29,494 nucleotides of DNA from NCBI GenBank assembly GCA_910584615.1, contig CAJUAM010000035.1, forward strand, positions 1-29,494, given 5' to 3'. The notes under the pieces are model-generated. The model saw only the letters and a program-made list of their open reading frames with translations, ran no database searches and was not told where the DNA came from. Below, piece after piece: positions 1 to 7,971 of the stretch; position 1 is the stretch's first letter; each line of letters starts with the position of its first letter. The position numbers and the translations under genes were made by a program. The stretch is from an uncultured Dorea sp. (lineage in GTDB: Bacteria; Bacillota; Clostridia; Lachnospirales; Lachnospiraceae).

Positions 1-50
1 CGACCTTTTGGTCCGTAGCCAAACGCTCTATCCAGCTGAGCTACGCCCAC
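1..50 (-). tRNA. tRNA-Arg (anticodon ACG), 3' part cut off by the window edge
   Basis: Read on the minus strand, the sequence gives the acceptor 5' strand GTGGGCG, then TA, a D arm GCTC/GAGC, and an anticodon stem TTTGG/CCAAA around the loop CTACGGA. The anticodon is therefore ACG (Arg, CGN codons). The T arm and the acceptor 3' strand lie before position 1. A consensus promoter sits just upstream (79-107). Confidence 0.93.
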
Positions 51-78
51 ACAACTGTATCTCTCTACAGCAAATACA

Positions 79-107
79 ATTATATCCCAATTTTTACAGC
101 CTGTCAA
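79..107 (-). promoter_or_regulatory. Consensus vegetative promoter of the tRNA-Arg gene
   Basis: On the minus strand, TTGACA (107-102) and TATAAT (84-79) are both perfect matches to the housekeeping sigma consensus with a 17-bp spacer. The -10 box ends 28 bp before the mature tRNA 5' end at position 50, leaving a short 5' leader for RNase P to remove. Confidence 0.85.
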
Positions 108-183
108 TAGAAAAAACACGAATTATTCCAATTTGTAACAATGCTTTATTATGTAATCGCTCTTGTCACTTATACAGCGCGCC

Positions 184-217
184 AAAGAAGCGCCCTCGTT
201 TTTGTAAACCAGAGCGC
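184..217 (-). terminator. Probable rho-independent terminator of the sugar operon
   Basis: On the minus strand, 19 bp past the dehydrogenase stop codon, GCGCTCTGGTTT pairs with AAACGAGGGCGC. The 12-position stem (217-190) has one mismatch and one G-U pair around a small A-rich loop. A short TTCTTT tract follows. The U tract is modest, so efficiency is uncertain. Confidence 0.6.
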
Positions 218-235
218 CGCTTAAGTAGTTGCTGC

Positions 236-1255
236 CTACATTTCAATGATGATCTTCAAACTGGTATCCTTGTTCTGCTCAATATACTTATACGCTTGTG
301 CATATTCATCAAATGGGAATACTTTGGAGATCAATGGTTCCATTTTTATCTTTCCGGCAGCCATATAATCAATAGTATCCTGAAAATCCTTTTCTACATA
401 CATTAATGAGCCGCAAATTCTAAGTTCTCTGTCCTGTACCCATGAAAGATTCACTTCAGGTGTTTTTCCAAACACACCAACAATTACAATATCATTTCCT
501 TTCTTAGAACATTCTATTGCCTGATTTACAGTCGCTCCAACACCCACACACTCGAAGAAAATATCAGCCCCTTCTTCTTTAAACGCCTGACTGACCGCTT
601 CTTTCATAGACACCTTTCCAGTATTAACGGCATGCATGATCCCACATTGTTTCGCAAGTTCCAGACGATGCTCTGATAAATCCGTGATCAGTATACTCTT
701 TGCCCCTTCTGCCATCGCTGCCTGAGCCGTAACATTTCCGATAGTCCCTGCACCCATGACGACAACATTCTTTCCTGCCACGCTGCCGCATCTCCTGACT
801 GCATGCACACCAACTGCCGCCGGTTCAATCGTCGCCGCAACAGCCGCGGTCATACCTTCCGGAATTTTTTTAACTAATGCTGCATCTACATTAAAATATT
901 CACATGCAGCCCCCGGAGTCTGGCATCCAATAACTTCCAAAGTATCACAGATGTTATACCGGCCCTTTCTGCACGGCTCACATCCGCGGCAGAATTCCTG
1001 AGGCATGACTGTGATCAGTTCTCCTGCCTGAATGTTTTCAACCTCACTTCCCACCTCCACTACTTCTCCCGCCATTTCATGTCCCAGACGTATTGGAAAT
1101 GACATAAATGGGTGCTTTCCATAATAAGCATGGATATCTGAACCACAGATTCCGATATTTTTTACTTTTATCAATACTTCATCCGGCTTAATCTCTGGTC
1201 TTTCAATATCACTGAATTCAATTGTTTCTGGTCCTGTCAATACTGCCTGTTTCAT
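236..1255 (-). CDS. Zinc-dependent medium-chain dehydrogenase, sorbitol/polyol dehydrogenase type
   Basis: A 339-residue MDR-superfamily oxidoreductase that likely interconverts a sugar alcohol and a ketose with NAD(H). Visible motifs: catalytic zinc ligands C37 (GICGSD) and H59-E60 (GHE), a structural-zinc lobe with four cysteines (C89, C92, C95, C103), E144 in the IEP motif, and a Rossmann GAGTIG turn at 168-173. The length is normal for the family. The start has GGAGG 9 nt upstream. It is the last gene of the minus-strand sugar operon, 53 bp after the binding-protein gene, and a terminator follows. Substrate cannot be read from sequence. L-iditol, sorbitol, threonine and galactitol dehydrogenases share this fold. 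The context of a ketohexose epimerase favours a hexitol/ketohexose pair. Confidence 0.85.
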   Translation of the reverse strand: MKQAVLTGPETIEFSDIERPEIKPDEVLIKVKNIGICGSDIHAYYGKHPFMSFPIRLGHEMAGEVVEVGSEVENIQAGELITVMPQEFCRGCEPCRKGRYNICDTLEVIGCQTPGAACEYFNVDAALVKKIPEGMTAAVAATIEPAAVGVHAVRRCGSVAGKNVVVMGAGTIGNVTAQAAMAEGAKSILITDLSEHRLELAKQCGIMHAVNTGKVSMKEAVSQAFKEEGADIFFECVGVGATVNQAIECSKKGNDIVIVGVFGKTPEVNLSWVQDRELRICGSLMYVEKDFQDTIDYMAAGKIKMEPLISKVFPFDEYAQAYKYIEQNKDTSLKIIIEM

Positions 1256-1308
1256 AAATCCATACCTCCATTATAAGTATTCGCGAAAAAACTATGACGA
1301 CCTTTTCA

Positions 1309-2307
1309 TTACTCCGTAAGCATACCGTTCTTTGTATACCGCTCGATAAACTCGGCAACATTCTCATTTGTGATGAGCGTAACAGGAATTTCTACTTTTT
1401 CAAATCCTTCTTTATTCTCTCCCGTAAGGACTTCGTGTACGATACGCGCGCCTTCTTTTGCCATGACCTGGGCATCTTGAAGCGCTGTCGCATCAAGACC
1501 GCCTTCTTCAATAGATACTGCCGCATCCGCAAGGCCGTCAACACCAAAGAATTTAATATCATTTAAGCTTGCATCTTTTGCTGCCTCGATCGCGCCGATG
1601 GCCATAGCATCATTCATGGACAGTACGGCATCGATCTTATCTCCGTGAACCTGGATCCAGCTTTCCATGAATTCCATTCCTTTAGATTTCTCCCAATCTC
1701 CGATCTGCTCTTCAAGGATTTTAATCTTGGAATCTTTAAATACATCTTCATATGCTCTGCGGCGTTCAATAGAATCTGTATTTCCTGAAGGTCCCAGCAA
1801 AACAACAACATTCGCATCGTCTGCAATCTGTCCCTTTGCATATTCCGCAACAACCGTACCGAGATCATATGGATTTGCAACCACGCTGGAAGCCTTTTCT
1901 ACCCCGCCGTCGTCCAGATTAATATTCATCATCGGTGTCCCCTGCTCAATATAGCCGGCAACAATATCATCTTCAGCCGCGGGTTCGATCGGAAGCAGGA
2001 TAATATAATCATACCCTTGAGATACACAAGTTTCCATATTACTGATCTGTGTCTCTAATACATTCTTACTGTCAATCACAGTTAATTCCATGTCGTCATA
2101 CTCTTTAAAAGCCGTCGTCAGTTCATCTGCAAGCCACGAAGCAAATGTCAGGGACATATCCGTCGGCAGAAACGCCACTTTGTATACTCCGTCTTTGTCA
2201 CCCTTGCCTGAATCCGATGCCCCTGAAGAATCTCCTTTCCCACATCCTGCTGCCATAGTTACTGCCATAGCCAGCACCAACAATACACTTAACATCTTTT
2301 TCTTCAT
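1309..2307 (-). CDS. Sugar ABC transporter substrate-binding lipoprotein (RbsB-like, Peripla_BP_4)
   Basis: A 332-residue extracellular solute-binding lipoprotein that captures a sugar and delivers it to the adjacent permease. Residues 1-22 form a lipoprotein signal peptide: KKK, a hydrophobic stretch, then the lipobox AAGC with the acylated cysteine at C22. A Gly/Ser/Asp-rich linker follows. The mature part has the two-lobed ribose/galactose-binding fold (for example the QISNMETCVSQGYDYIILLP stretch and the FFGVDGLADA turn). It starts after a good ribosome binding site and lies 26 bp downstream of the permease gene. As in E. coli rbs and als systems, binding protein, permease and a double-domain ATPase are co-transcribed. 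The ligand is probably a ketohexose or related monosaccharide, judged only from its neighbours. Confidence 0.93.
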   Translation of the reverse strand: MKKKMLSVLLVLAMAVTMAAGCGKGDSSGASDSGKGDKDGVYKVAFLPTDMSLTFASWLADELTTAFKEYDDMELTVIDSKNVLETQISNMETCVSQGYDYIILLPIEPAAEDDIVAGYIEQGTPMMNINLDDGGVEKASSVVANPYDLGTVVAEYAKGQIADDANVVVLLGPSGNTDSIERRRAYEDVFKDSKIKILEEQIGDWEKSKGMEFMESWIQVHGDKIDAVLSMNDAMAIGAIEAAKDASLNDIKFFGVDGLADAAVSIEEGGLDATALQDAQVMAKEGARIVHEVLTGENKEGFEKVEIPVTLITNENVAEFIERYTKNGMLTE

Positions 2308-2333
2308 TTCATTTCCTCCTTTTCCTGGATCAT

Positions 2334-3317
2334 TTATTTTGACTTCTTTGCATCAGAAGTAGATGCCATGATCTTAATACTTGTCTTTCCTTTCTTTGAC
2401 AAACTGTCTAGCAGTACCGCGCCGATAATGATAAAACCTTTTACGATCATCTGTGTATAGGAATCAATTCCCATCAAATTCATAATGTTGTTCAAAACAC
2501 CAATGATGATAGATCCCAGGAATGTTCCGAACGCGGTTCCCGCGCCGCCTGAAAAGCTTGTTCCTCCGATGACTGTCGCAGTAATCGCATCCGTCTCATA
2601 CCCTTGTCCTTCACCCGGGATCCCGGCGTTCAGCCGTCCCATCATAACCATACCTGCGATCGCGGCAAATATGCCTGACAGGATAAAAGCCGCCCATTTT
2701 ACTCTGATCACCTGGATTCCCGCAGCGATTGCCGCTTCCTTATTTCCGCCGATCGCATATAAGTAACGCCCGAATTTCGTATATTTCAATATAGTGTGCG
2801 TAACAATGAGCATGATCACCATAAAAACAACGGTAATCGGTACCACACCAGCAATATAGCTTTGTCCAAGTACATTAAATCCGCCGATCTTATATATATT
2901 CTGGCCTCCTGTATAGAGACAAATAGCCCCAAAGCAAACTGTCTGCATAGCCAGAGTAACGATAAATGAAGGGAGATTAAAATAGGCCACAAACACCCCG
3001 TTGACCGCTCCGACAAGCGCCCCGAGCAGAACACCTACGATAAATGCCAGCAGCAGATTCTGAGTAGCTACATATACGATACATGCAAAACTTCCTGCCA
3101 TGCCCGCGAGATATCCGATCGAAAGATCGATTTCACCAGTAATGATGATCATTCCCTGCGCAAACGCGCAGATTGTAACGATACTCACCTGTTTTAAAAT
3201 ATTTGTAATATTTGTCGCAGTCAGAAAGTTTCCCGAAAGCAGACTGCAGACTGCCACCATCGCAACCAAAATTACTATAAGCGAATATTTTCTCATATCT
3301 ATCTTCTTTGATTTCAT
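2334..3317 (-). CDS. Sugar ABC transporter permease (RbsC/AlsC-like, BPD_transp_2)
   Basis: A 327-residue integral membrane permease that forms the translocation pore, probably as a homodimer. The protein is a series of hydrophobic helices. It carries the family's characteristic segments: the ITGEIDLSIG loop near residues 60-69, the IGGNKEAA stretch, and the glycine-rich VIGGTSFSGGAGT near 250-262. These are shared with ribose, xylose and allose permeases. The basic C-terminal tail is cytoplasmic-like. The gene lies 23 bp after the ATPase gene. No second permease is present, which fits the CUT2 class (one homodimeric permease plus one double-domain ATPase). Confidence 0.93.
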   Translation of the reverse strand: MKSKKIDMRKYSLIVILVAMVAVCSLLSGNFLTATNITNILKQVSIVTICAFAQGMIIITGEIDLSIGYLAGMAGSFACIVYVATQNLLLAFIVGVLLGALVGAVNGVFVAYFNLPSFIVTLAMQTVCFGAICLYTGGQNIYKIGGFNVLGQSYIAGVVPITVVFMVIMLIVTHTILKYTKFGRYLYAIGGNKEAAIAAGIQVIRVKWAAFILSGIFAAIAGMVMMGRLNAGIPGEGQGYETDAITATVIGGTSFSGGAGTAFGTFLGSIIIGVLNNIMNLMGIDSYTQMIVKGFIIIGAVLLDSLSKKGKTSIKIMASTSDAKKSK

Positions 3318-3340
3318 TCCTCTTCTCCTCTCTACCGGGG

Positions 3341-4831
3341 TTAATCTATATTTTTGACAGCCAGCTGCATAATCGTCTCCTGCCTGAACTCATCTCTGTT
3401 AAGACACCCTGTAACATGGCCCTGACTCATAACATATATCCTGTCACACATTCCCAAAAGCTCCGGCATTTCTGAGGAGATCATCAAAATAGCATATCCC
3501 TTTTTCGCAAGATCTGTAATTATATTGTAGATTTCTAGCTTGGCGCCCACATCAATACCGCGGGTCGGCTCATCTAAAATCAACAGATTACTTTCCATCA
3601 TCAGCCATCTTGCCAGCAATACTTTCTGCTGATTACCTCCGCTCAGAGAGCCAATAGGTGTCTCGATCCCCGCAAAACGGACCTTTAACATCTCAGACAT
3701 TCTCTGCGCGTCTTCAATCTCTTTTTTCAGATTCATGAAGATGCCTTTTTGTATGTGGTGATTTGTTATCGTAATATTTTCCCGGCAGCTCCTTACACCG
3801 ATGATTCCTTCTTTTTTCCTATCCTCCGTGATCATCAGGATTTTATTTTTGATCGCGTGCGTCACATCTTTCGGCTTATATTCCTTTCCGCAAAGCGTGA
3901 TCTCTCCTGAATCCAGAGGATCCAGCCCGAATACGGCCCTGCACACTTCACTTCTTCCTGCCCCTACCAGTCCTGCCATGCCGACGATCTCACCTTTCCG
4001 TACATGAAAGGACACGTCCTTAAACATTCCGTCACTGCACAGATTCACAGCTTCAAAAGCCACATCACCCAGGGGTATATCTTCTTTAGGGTATATATTA
4101 TCAAGAGAACGTCCCACCATATGAGTGATAATGGAATCCTCCGTAAAATCACTGACCGGTCCTGATATGATACTTTTGCCGTCACGAATGATCGTAATAT
4201 CATCCGCGATCTGGAAAATCTCGTCCATTTTATGGCTGATATATAAGAAACTGATTCCCTGCGCCCGCAGCCGTCTGATTGTTTCAAACAAAAATGCAAC
4301 TTCTTTATCCGATATAGATGATGTAGGCTCATCCATGATTATCACCTGTGCATTAAACGCTACTGCCTTAACGATCTCGAGCATCTGTACACTCGCGATG
4401 GGAAGATTTTTAATCTTTTCCGCCGGATCATAATCAAGTCCATTCTCTTTCAGGATCTTCTCTGCCTGCTTCATCATTTCTCCCCATGACACAATACCCT
4501 TTTTCCCTGGCTGCCGCCTCATAAAGATATTTTCTGCTACCGTCAGCTCCGGAAAAAAGTTAAGCTCCTGATAGATCATGGCAATTCCGGCCAAAGTGGA
4601 CTCTTCCGGTCCTGAAAAATGTACTTCCCTGCCATCTAACAGCACCTTTCCCTCATCCCTTTTATATAACCCATTAATGACTTTCATCAAAGTAGATTTT
4701 CCGGCTCCGTTTTCTCCCATCACTGCATGCACTGTTCCGGGTCTCAACGCGATATTTACATTGTCAAGAGCCTTAACACCCGGAAAAGACTTGGATACTC
4801 CCTGAATCTCTAACTTATATGCCTCTCCCAT
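3341..4831 (-). CDS. Sugar ABC transporter ATP-binding protein with two ABC domains (RbsA/AlsA-like)
   Basis: A 496-residue cytoplasmic ATPase of the CUT2 class that energises import. The N-terminal domain has a canonical Walker A (GENGAGKST) and Walker B (IIMDEPTSS), but a degenerate signature (LPIASVQMLEI). The C-terminal domain has a degenerate Walker A (VGAGRSE), an intact LSGGNQQKV signature and Walker B LLILDEPTRGID. This asymmetry is normal for RbsA, MglA and AlsA. The start codon has AAGGAG 6 nt upstream. The first 17 bp overlap the 3' end of the kinase gene, so translation of the two is likely coupled. Confidence 0.95.
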   Translation of the reverse strand: MGEAYKLEIQGVSKSFPGVKALDNVNIALRPGTVHAVMGENGAGKSTLMKVINGLYKRDEGKVLLDGREVHFSGPEESTLAGIAMIYQELNFFPELTVAENIFMRRQPGKKGIVSWGEMMKQAEKILKENGLDYDPAEKIKNLPIASVQMLEIVKAVAFNAQVIIMDEPTSSISDKEVAFLFETIRRLRAQGISFLYISHKMDEIFQIADDITIIRDGKSIISGPVSDFTEDSIITHMVGRSLDNIYPKEDIPLGDVAFEAVNLCSDGMFKDVSFHVRKGEIVGMAGLVGAGRSEVCRAVFGLDPLDSGEITLCGKEYKPKDVTHAIKNKILMITEDRKKEGIIGVRSCRENITITNHHIQKGIFMNLKKEIEDAQRMSEMLKVRFAGIETPIGSLSGGNQQKVLLARWLMMESNLLILDEPTRGIDVGAKLEIYNIITDLAKKGYAILMISSEMPELLGMCDRIYVMSQGHVTGCLNRDEFRQETIMQLAVKNID

Positions 4832-5768
4832 ATTCTGCTCCTTCTATCATCTGTCTGACTGTATCCGGTGTAATCTTACCTTCCATCGGTCCAAATGCCA
4901 TCACATTCAACGCTCCTGCCGCCGCGCCCATCTTCGCCGCTTCTTTTACAGTTTTTCCCTGCACCAGACCAGCAAGGAATGCTCCGTCAAAACAGTCACC
5001 CGCTCCTGTCGCATCCTTTTGCTCTACTTTATAGACTCCAACCTCTTCCACATTATTCCGCGTATAGAGCCGGCTGCCTTTTGAACCATTTTTGAGAACA
5101 AGGATCTCCATCTGAGGACTTTCAAAACATTTTTCAACCGCTTCTTCTACAGTCGCTTCACCAGTCATCAAAAGAAGCTCCTCCACTCCCGGAAGAAAAA
5201 TACTGGTATGCTCCATCACTTCACGAAGAACCTCATGAATAGAATCATCGGTAAACAATTCTTTTCTGATATTCGGGTCAAAAGAAATCTTTGTTCCTGT
5301 CTTTGAAAGCTGACGCATAGTCTTTAGTATCTCCTGCGCGAATACGGCAGAAGACATCAGGGAGCAGCCCATGATATGCATATATTTCACTTTTCCAAAA
5401 TCTTCGATATCCGGCGCCTTCGCCTCCACTGCCGGTGTATTCCCCATATGATAAATAAATTTTCTGGAGCCGTCTTTAAAATATGTGACAAACGCGCAGC
5501 CTGTTGAACGCTGTTCACTCTGAAGGACATGAGTGCAGTCCACCCCATCTTTTTTAAGCCGTTCTAAAATACATGTTCCAAAATCATCCTTGCCCACTCC
5601 GCCGATAAGAGCTGTTTTGCAGCCAAGTCTTGCAGCCGCATCAATGCATATTGCCGGAGCGCCGCTTGGATAAGGCCCTTTGAACATTCCTTCTTCATAT
5701 AGATTTACATCTTCCCTGTCTCTCATGATCTCGACCAGTATCTCGCCCATAATTAAGATATCCGTCAT
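4815..5768 (-). CDS. PfkB-family sugar kinase (fructokinase/ketohexokinase-like)
   Basis: A 317-residue ribokinase-fold enzyme that phosphorylates a sugar with ATP. The PfkB C-terminal motif DATGAGD is at 252-258, with the catalytic base D258. The N-terminal half has the GEILVE and ALIGGVGKDDFG segments typical of fructokinases and 2-keto-3-deoxygluconate kinases. The start at 5768 is chosen because TAGGAGGG lies 6 nt upstream. An earlier in-frame ATG at 5795 would overlap the epimerase gene and has no such site. The gene starts 11 bp after the epimerase stop. In context it most likely phosphorylates the ketohexose made by the epimerase, for example fructose to fructose 6-phosphate. Tagatose, allulose or ketodeoxygluconate kinase activity cannot be excluded. 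Confidence 0.85.
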   Translation of the reverse strand: MTDILIMGEILVEIMRDREDVNLYEEGMFKGPYPSGAPAICIDAAARLGCKTALIGGVGKDDFGTCILERLKKDGVDCTHVLQSEQRSTGCAFVTYFKDGSRKFIYHMGNTPAVEAKAPDIEDFGKVKYMHIMGCSLMSSAVFAQEILKTMRQLSKTGTKISFDPNIRKELFTDDSIHEVLREVMEHTSIFLPGVEELLLMTGEATVEEAVEKCFESPQMEILVLKNGSKGSRLYTRNNVEEVGVYKVEQKDATGAGDCFDGAFLAGLVQGKTVKEAAKMGAAAGALNVMAFGPMEGKITPDTVRQMIEGAEYGRGI

Positions 5769-5779
5769 ATTTTTCCCTC

Positions 5780-6655
5780 CTATCCCAAACAGCATTTTTT
5801 AAGATACACCAGAGAATCTCTGATATACTGATCCAATTGCTCCTGTGTCGCATTGCCGCTTAAATCTCTCCACACTCTGACAGACTCTCTGACTTCGCCG
5901 CCGCTTAACAAAAACGGCTCCATTACAACTGCTTTCTGGTAATTGATATCGCGCAATGCTTTTCCGATCTTTGGCCAGTCAATACTATTATTCATTCCCG
6001 GAAGTTTTCTGTTGCATTCTCCCACATGGAGATGTCCTAAAAGATCCCCTGCTCTGCGGATCGCATCATACATATTGTCTTCTTCGATATTCATGTGATA
6101 TGTATCCAGCAGTATATTGATATTTTTGCTCCCGACTCTGTTTACATACTCAATCGCTTCCTCACAATCTGTTAAGATGTAAGTTTCATTCCTGTTCAAT
6201 ACCTCAAGCGCGCATTCAATGTCTAATTCTTCCGCAGTTTTACTTAATTCCCGCAGACATGCGATACTTCTTTCCCATGCAGCTTTTTTATCCGTAGGAG
6301 TTTTCGCGAAATCTGTCGGCCAGTATGAATAAATTGCCCCTACCAGACTTTTAGACCTAAGTCTCGCCATCTTGTGAAGAACTGTCTTAAAATATTCCAG
6401 GCCATGATCTCTTACATGCTCATCTGCCGACGAAAGATCATTATCCTTTGACGGTCCGCTATTCGTAGTAAATTCGATACCTCTTTTGTCGCCTTCGGCT
6501 TTCAGGGTATCAATTTCCTCATTCGTCATATGATACAGATGATCGGCCCCGATTTCTAAAACATCAAACCCAATATCTGCAACCTTATTCACCATTTTGA
6601 TGTAGTTACATTTCCATTCTGTTCCCCAATATGCGTAACTTGTTCCAAACTTCAT
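5780..6655 (-). CDS. D-allulose (psicose)/D-tagatose 3-epimerase family protein
   Basis: A 291-residue AP-endonuclease-2/xylose-isomerase-like TIM barrel that probably epimerises free ketohexoses at C3 (for example D-allulose and D-fructose). The four metal ligands known from D-tagatose and D-psicose 3-epimerases are at matching positions: E151 (LEVLNR), D184 (LLDTYHMN), H210 (HLH) and E246 (MEPF). W112 (YSYWP), the GECNRKLPG loop and the KVWRD-like VWRDLSG also fit. The N-terminus MKFGTSYAYW matches the family start. The ATG at 6655 has AGGAGG 6 nt upstream. The frame stays open to 6727, but that extension runs through the operator and is rejected. It is the first gene of the operon. Phosphorylated-sugar epimerases such as AlsE belong to a different family, so a free-sugar substrate is favoured. 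Confidence 0.85.
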   Translation of the reverse strand: MKFGTSYAYWGTEWKCNYIKMVNKVADIGFDVLEIGADHLYHMTNEEIDTLKAEGDKRGIEFTTNSGPSKDNDLSSADEHVRDHGLEYFKTVLHKMARLRSKSLVGAIYSYWPTDFAKTPTDKKAAWERSIACLRELSKTAEELDIECALEVLNRNETYILTDCEEAIEYVNRVGSKNINILLDTYHMNIEEDNMYDAIRRAGDLLGHLHVGECNRKLPGMNNSIDWPKIGKALRDINYQKAVVMEPFLLSGGEVRESVRVWRDLSGNATQEQLDQYIRDSLVYLKKCCLG

Positions 6656-6672
6656 ATTATTCCTCCTAAATT

Positions 6673-6684
6673 GTGCTCGAGCAC
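6673..6684. promoter_or_regulatory. LacI-type operator, proximal copy (perfect 12-bp palindrome)
   Basis: GTGCTCGAGCAC is a perfect palindrome with the central CG step typical of LacI-family operators. It lies in the presumed 5' leader of the epimerase operon, just upstream of the Shine-Dalgarno sequence. The identical sequence recurs 131 bp away. Confidence 0.8.
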
Positions 6685-6789
6685 GTTTATTGATATTAAT
6701 TAAAACATGTTTGTTTTTTATTTTCAATTGACATATTCACTATTTTATCATGTTTAAATTTGTGTATTTTTCACAATAACTTGATTTTC

Positions 6790-6795
6790 ATTATA
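6790..6795 (-). promoter_or_regulatory. Candidate -10 box of the sugar operon
   Basis: A perfect TATAAT on the minus strand. The distal operator occupies the spacer just upstream (6803-6816), so a bound repressor would block polymerase. No good -35 is seen (AATGTG at the 17-bp spacing), hence low confidence. Start-site mapping would be needed to choose between this and other AT-rich positions in 6690-6800. Confidence 0.4.
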
Positions 6796-6802
6796 TTTTA
6801 AT

Positions 6803-6816
6803 TGTGCTCGAGCACA
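6803..6816. promoter_or_regulatory. LacI-type operator, distal copy (perfect 14-bp palindrome)
   Basis: TGTGCTCGAGCACA is a 14-bp perfect palindrome containing the same 12-mer as 6673-6684. It sits between the divergent LacI-family regulator gene and the epimerase operon and overlaps the candidate operon promoter. Confidence 0.85.
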
Positions 6817-6846
6817 TTTATTAATTAAATTTCTTTCTGCTTATCT

Positions 6847-6858
6847 GTGCTCGTGCTC
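6847..6858. promoter_or_regulatory. Degenerate third operator copy near the repressor promoter
   Basis: GTGCTCGTGCTC matches the palindromic 12-mer at 10 of 12 positions and holds an intact left half-site. It lies just upstream of the -35 region of the regulator gene, a position suited to autoregulation. Centre-to-centre spacing to the distal operator is 43 bp. Confidence 0.5.
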
Positions 6859-6867
6859 ATTTTTTAC

Positions 6868-6910
6868 TACACATCTTAGGTTCCATATGCTATAATACGC
6901 AAGAGGAGGA
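6868..6910 (+). promoter_or_regulatory. Promoter and ribosome binding site of the LacI-family regulator gene
   Basis: TATAAT at 6891-6896 is preceded by TGC, making an extended -10 (TGnTATAAT). A weak -35 TACACA lies at 6868-6873 with a 17-bp spacer. AGAGGAGGA at 6902-6910 is a strong Shine-Dalgarno 8 nt before the ATG at 6919. The start site would be only a few bases before the Shine-Dalgarno, so the leader is very short. Confidence 0.7.
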
Positions 6911-6918
6911 TACCAATT

Positions 6919-7941
6919 ATGTCAGTAACTATAAAGCAGATTGCAGAATTGGCAAATGTTTCCCGGGGAACCGTGGATAAGGTCCTAAACAACCGTCCTG
7001 GAGTTAAAGCTGAAACTCGCGATAAGATATTATTAATTGCAAAAGAATTAAACTATCACCCCAATTTTTTGGGAAAAGCTCTTGTCCAAAGCAGGAATCC
7101 TATAAAGATAGGAATCATTCTCACACCCGAATACAATCCGTTTATTCACGATATATTAACAGGTATCCGCAATGCCGAAAGTGAATTTTTTCCCTTTGGT
7201 ATTGACATTACTGTAAAAATGCCTCTTTCTTTAGAGCCAACAGAACAGATCAGTATCCTGCATGAATTTGAACTGGAAGGAGTGAATGGCATTGCACTTT
7301 TTCCGATAGATGACATTATGATAAAAAATAAGATCAACCAGTTGATCCGTAATAATATTGCCATTCTTACATGCAATTCAAAAATTGAAGGGACAAACGA
7401 ATTCTGTTTTATCGGACAGAACCACTATAAAGGAGGGCGCACTGCCGCGGGCCTTCTCATAAAGCTCCTTCCAGCCGGCGGAGATGTGGGAATCATTATC
7501 AGCTCTTTTAGCCTTTCTTGTCATCAGGACCGTTCCAGAGGGTTCAAAGATAAGATCGCAGACGCTAAGTTTCCCATCCGTATTCTGGATATCCAGGAAA
7601 ATCAGGATCGAAAAGAAGATGCTTTTAAGATAACACTGGAATACTGCAATCATCATCCCAGTCTGAGCGGTATCTATGTTACGGGAGGCGGTATCGGAGG
7701 AGTTGGACATGCTTTGGAATTATTGGATCTCAACAGCAAGGTAAAGGTGATCTGCCACGACCTTACGCCAGACTCCAGGGTACTGCTTGAGAATGGCTGC
7801 ATAGATTTTGTTATAGGGCAAAATCCTGAACAGCAAGGATATCAGCTCGTTAAGACGTTATTTGAATATCTTGTCAAAAAAAATATAACTTCTGATAATG
7901 TTGAGATCCCTATTTCCATTATCACACAAGATTCCTTATGA
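6919..7941 (+). CDS. LacI-family transcriptional regulator of the sugar operon
   Basis: A 340-residue repressor. Residues 3-27 are a LacI helix-turn-helix (TIKQIAELANVSRGTVDKVL, then a hinge start NNRPGV). The remainder is a periplasmic-binding-protein-like effector domain of the Peripla_BP_4 type, like the operon's own binding protein, so it probably senses a similar sugar. It is transcribed away from the epimerase operon. The shared 263-bp space contains two perfect palindromes and one degenerate one with a central CG. This makes it the obvious local repressor, with likely autoregulation. The effector (allulose, tagatose, fructose or a phosphate ester) is not determined. Confidence 0.92.
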   Translation: MSVTIKQIAELANVSRGTVDKVLNNRPGVKAETRDKILLIAKELNYHPNFLGKALVQSRNPIKIGIILTPEYNPFIHDILTGIRNAESEFFPFGIDITVKMPLSLEPTEQISILHEFELEGVNGIALFPIDDIMIKNKINQLIRNNIAILTCNSKIEGTNEFCFIGQNHYKGGRTAAGLLIKLLPAGGDVGIIISSFSLSCHQDRSRGFKDKIADAKFPIRILDIQENQDRKEDAFKITLEYCNHHPSLSGIYVTGGGIGGVGHALELLDLNSKVKVICHDLTPDSRVLLENGCIDFVIGQNPEQQGYQLVKTLFEYLVKKNITSDNVEIPISIITQDSL

Positions 7942-7971
7942 TATCAGGAATGAAAACTTTTACTGGATACG

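Noticed and set aside
6656..6727. N-terminal extension of the epimerase frame by 24 residues
   Set aside because: It would translate through the proximal operator and the Shine-Dalgarno sequence. The ATG at 6655 has a strong AGGAGG site and gives the family's normal N-terminus.
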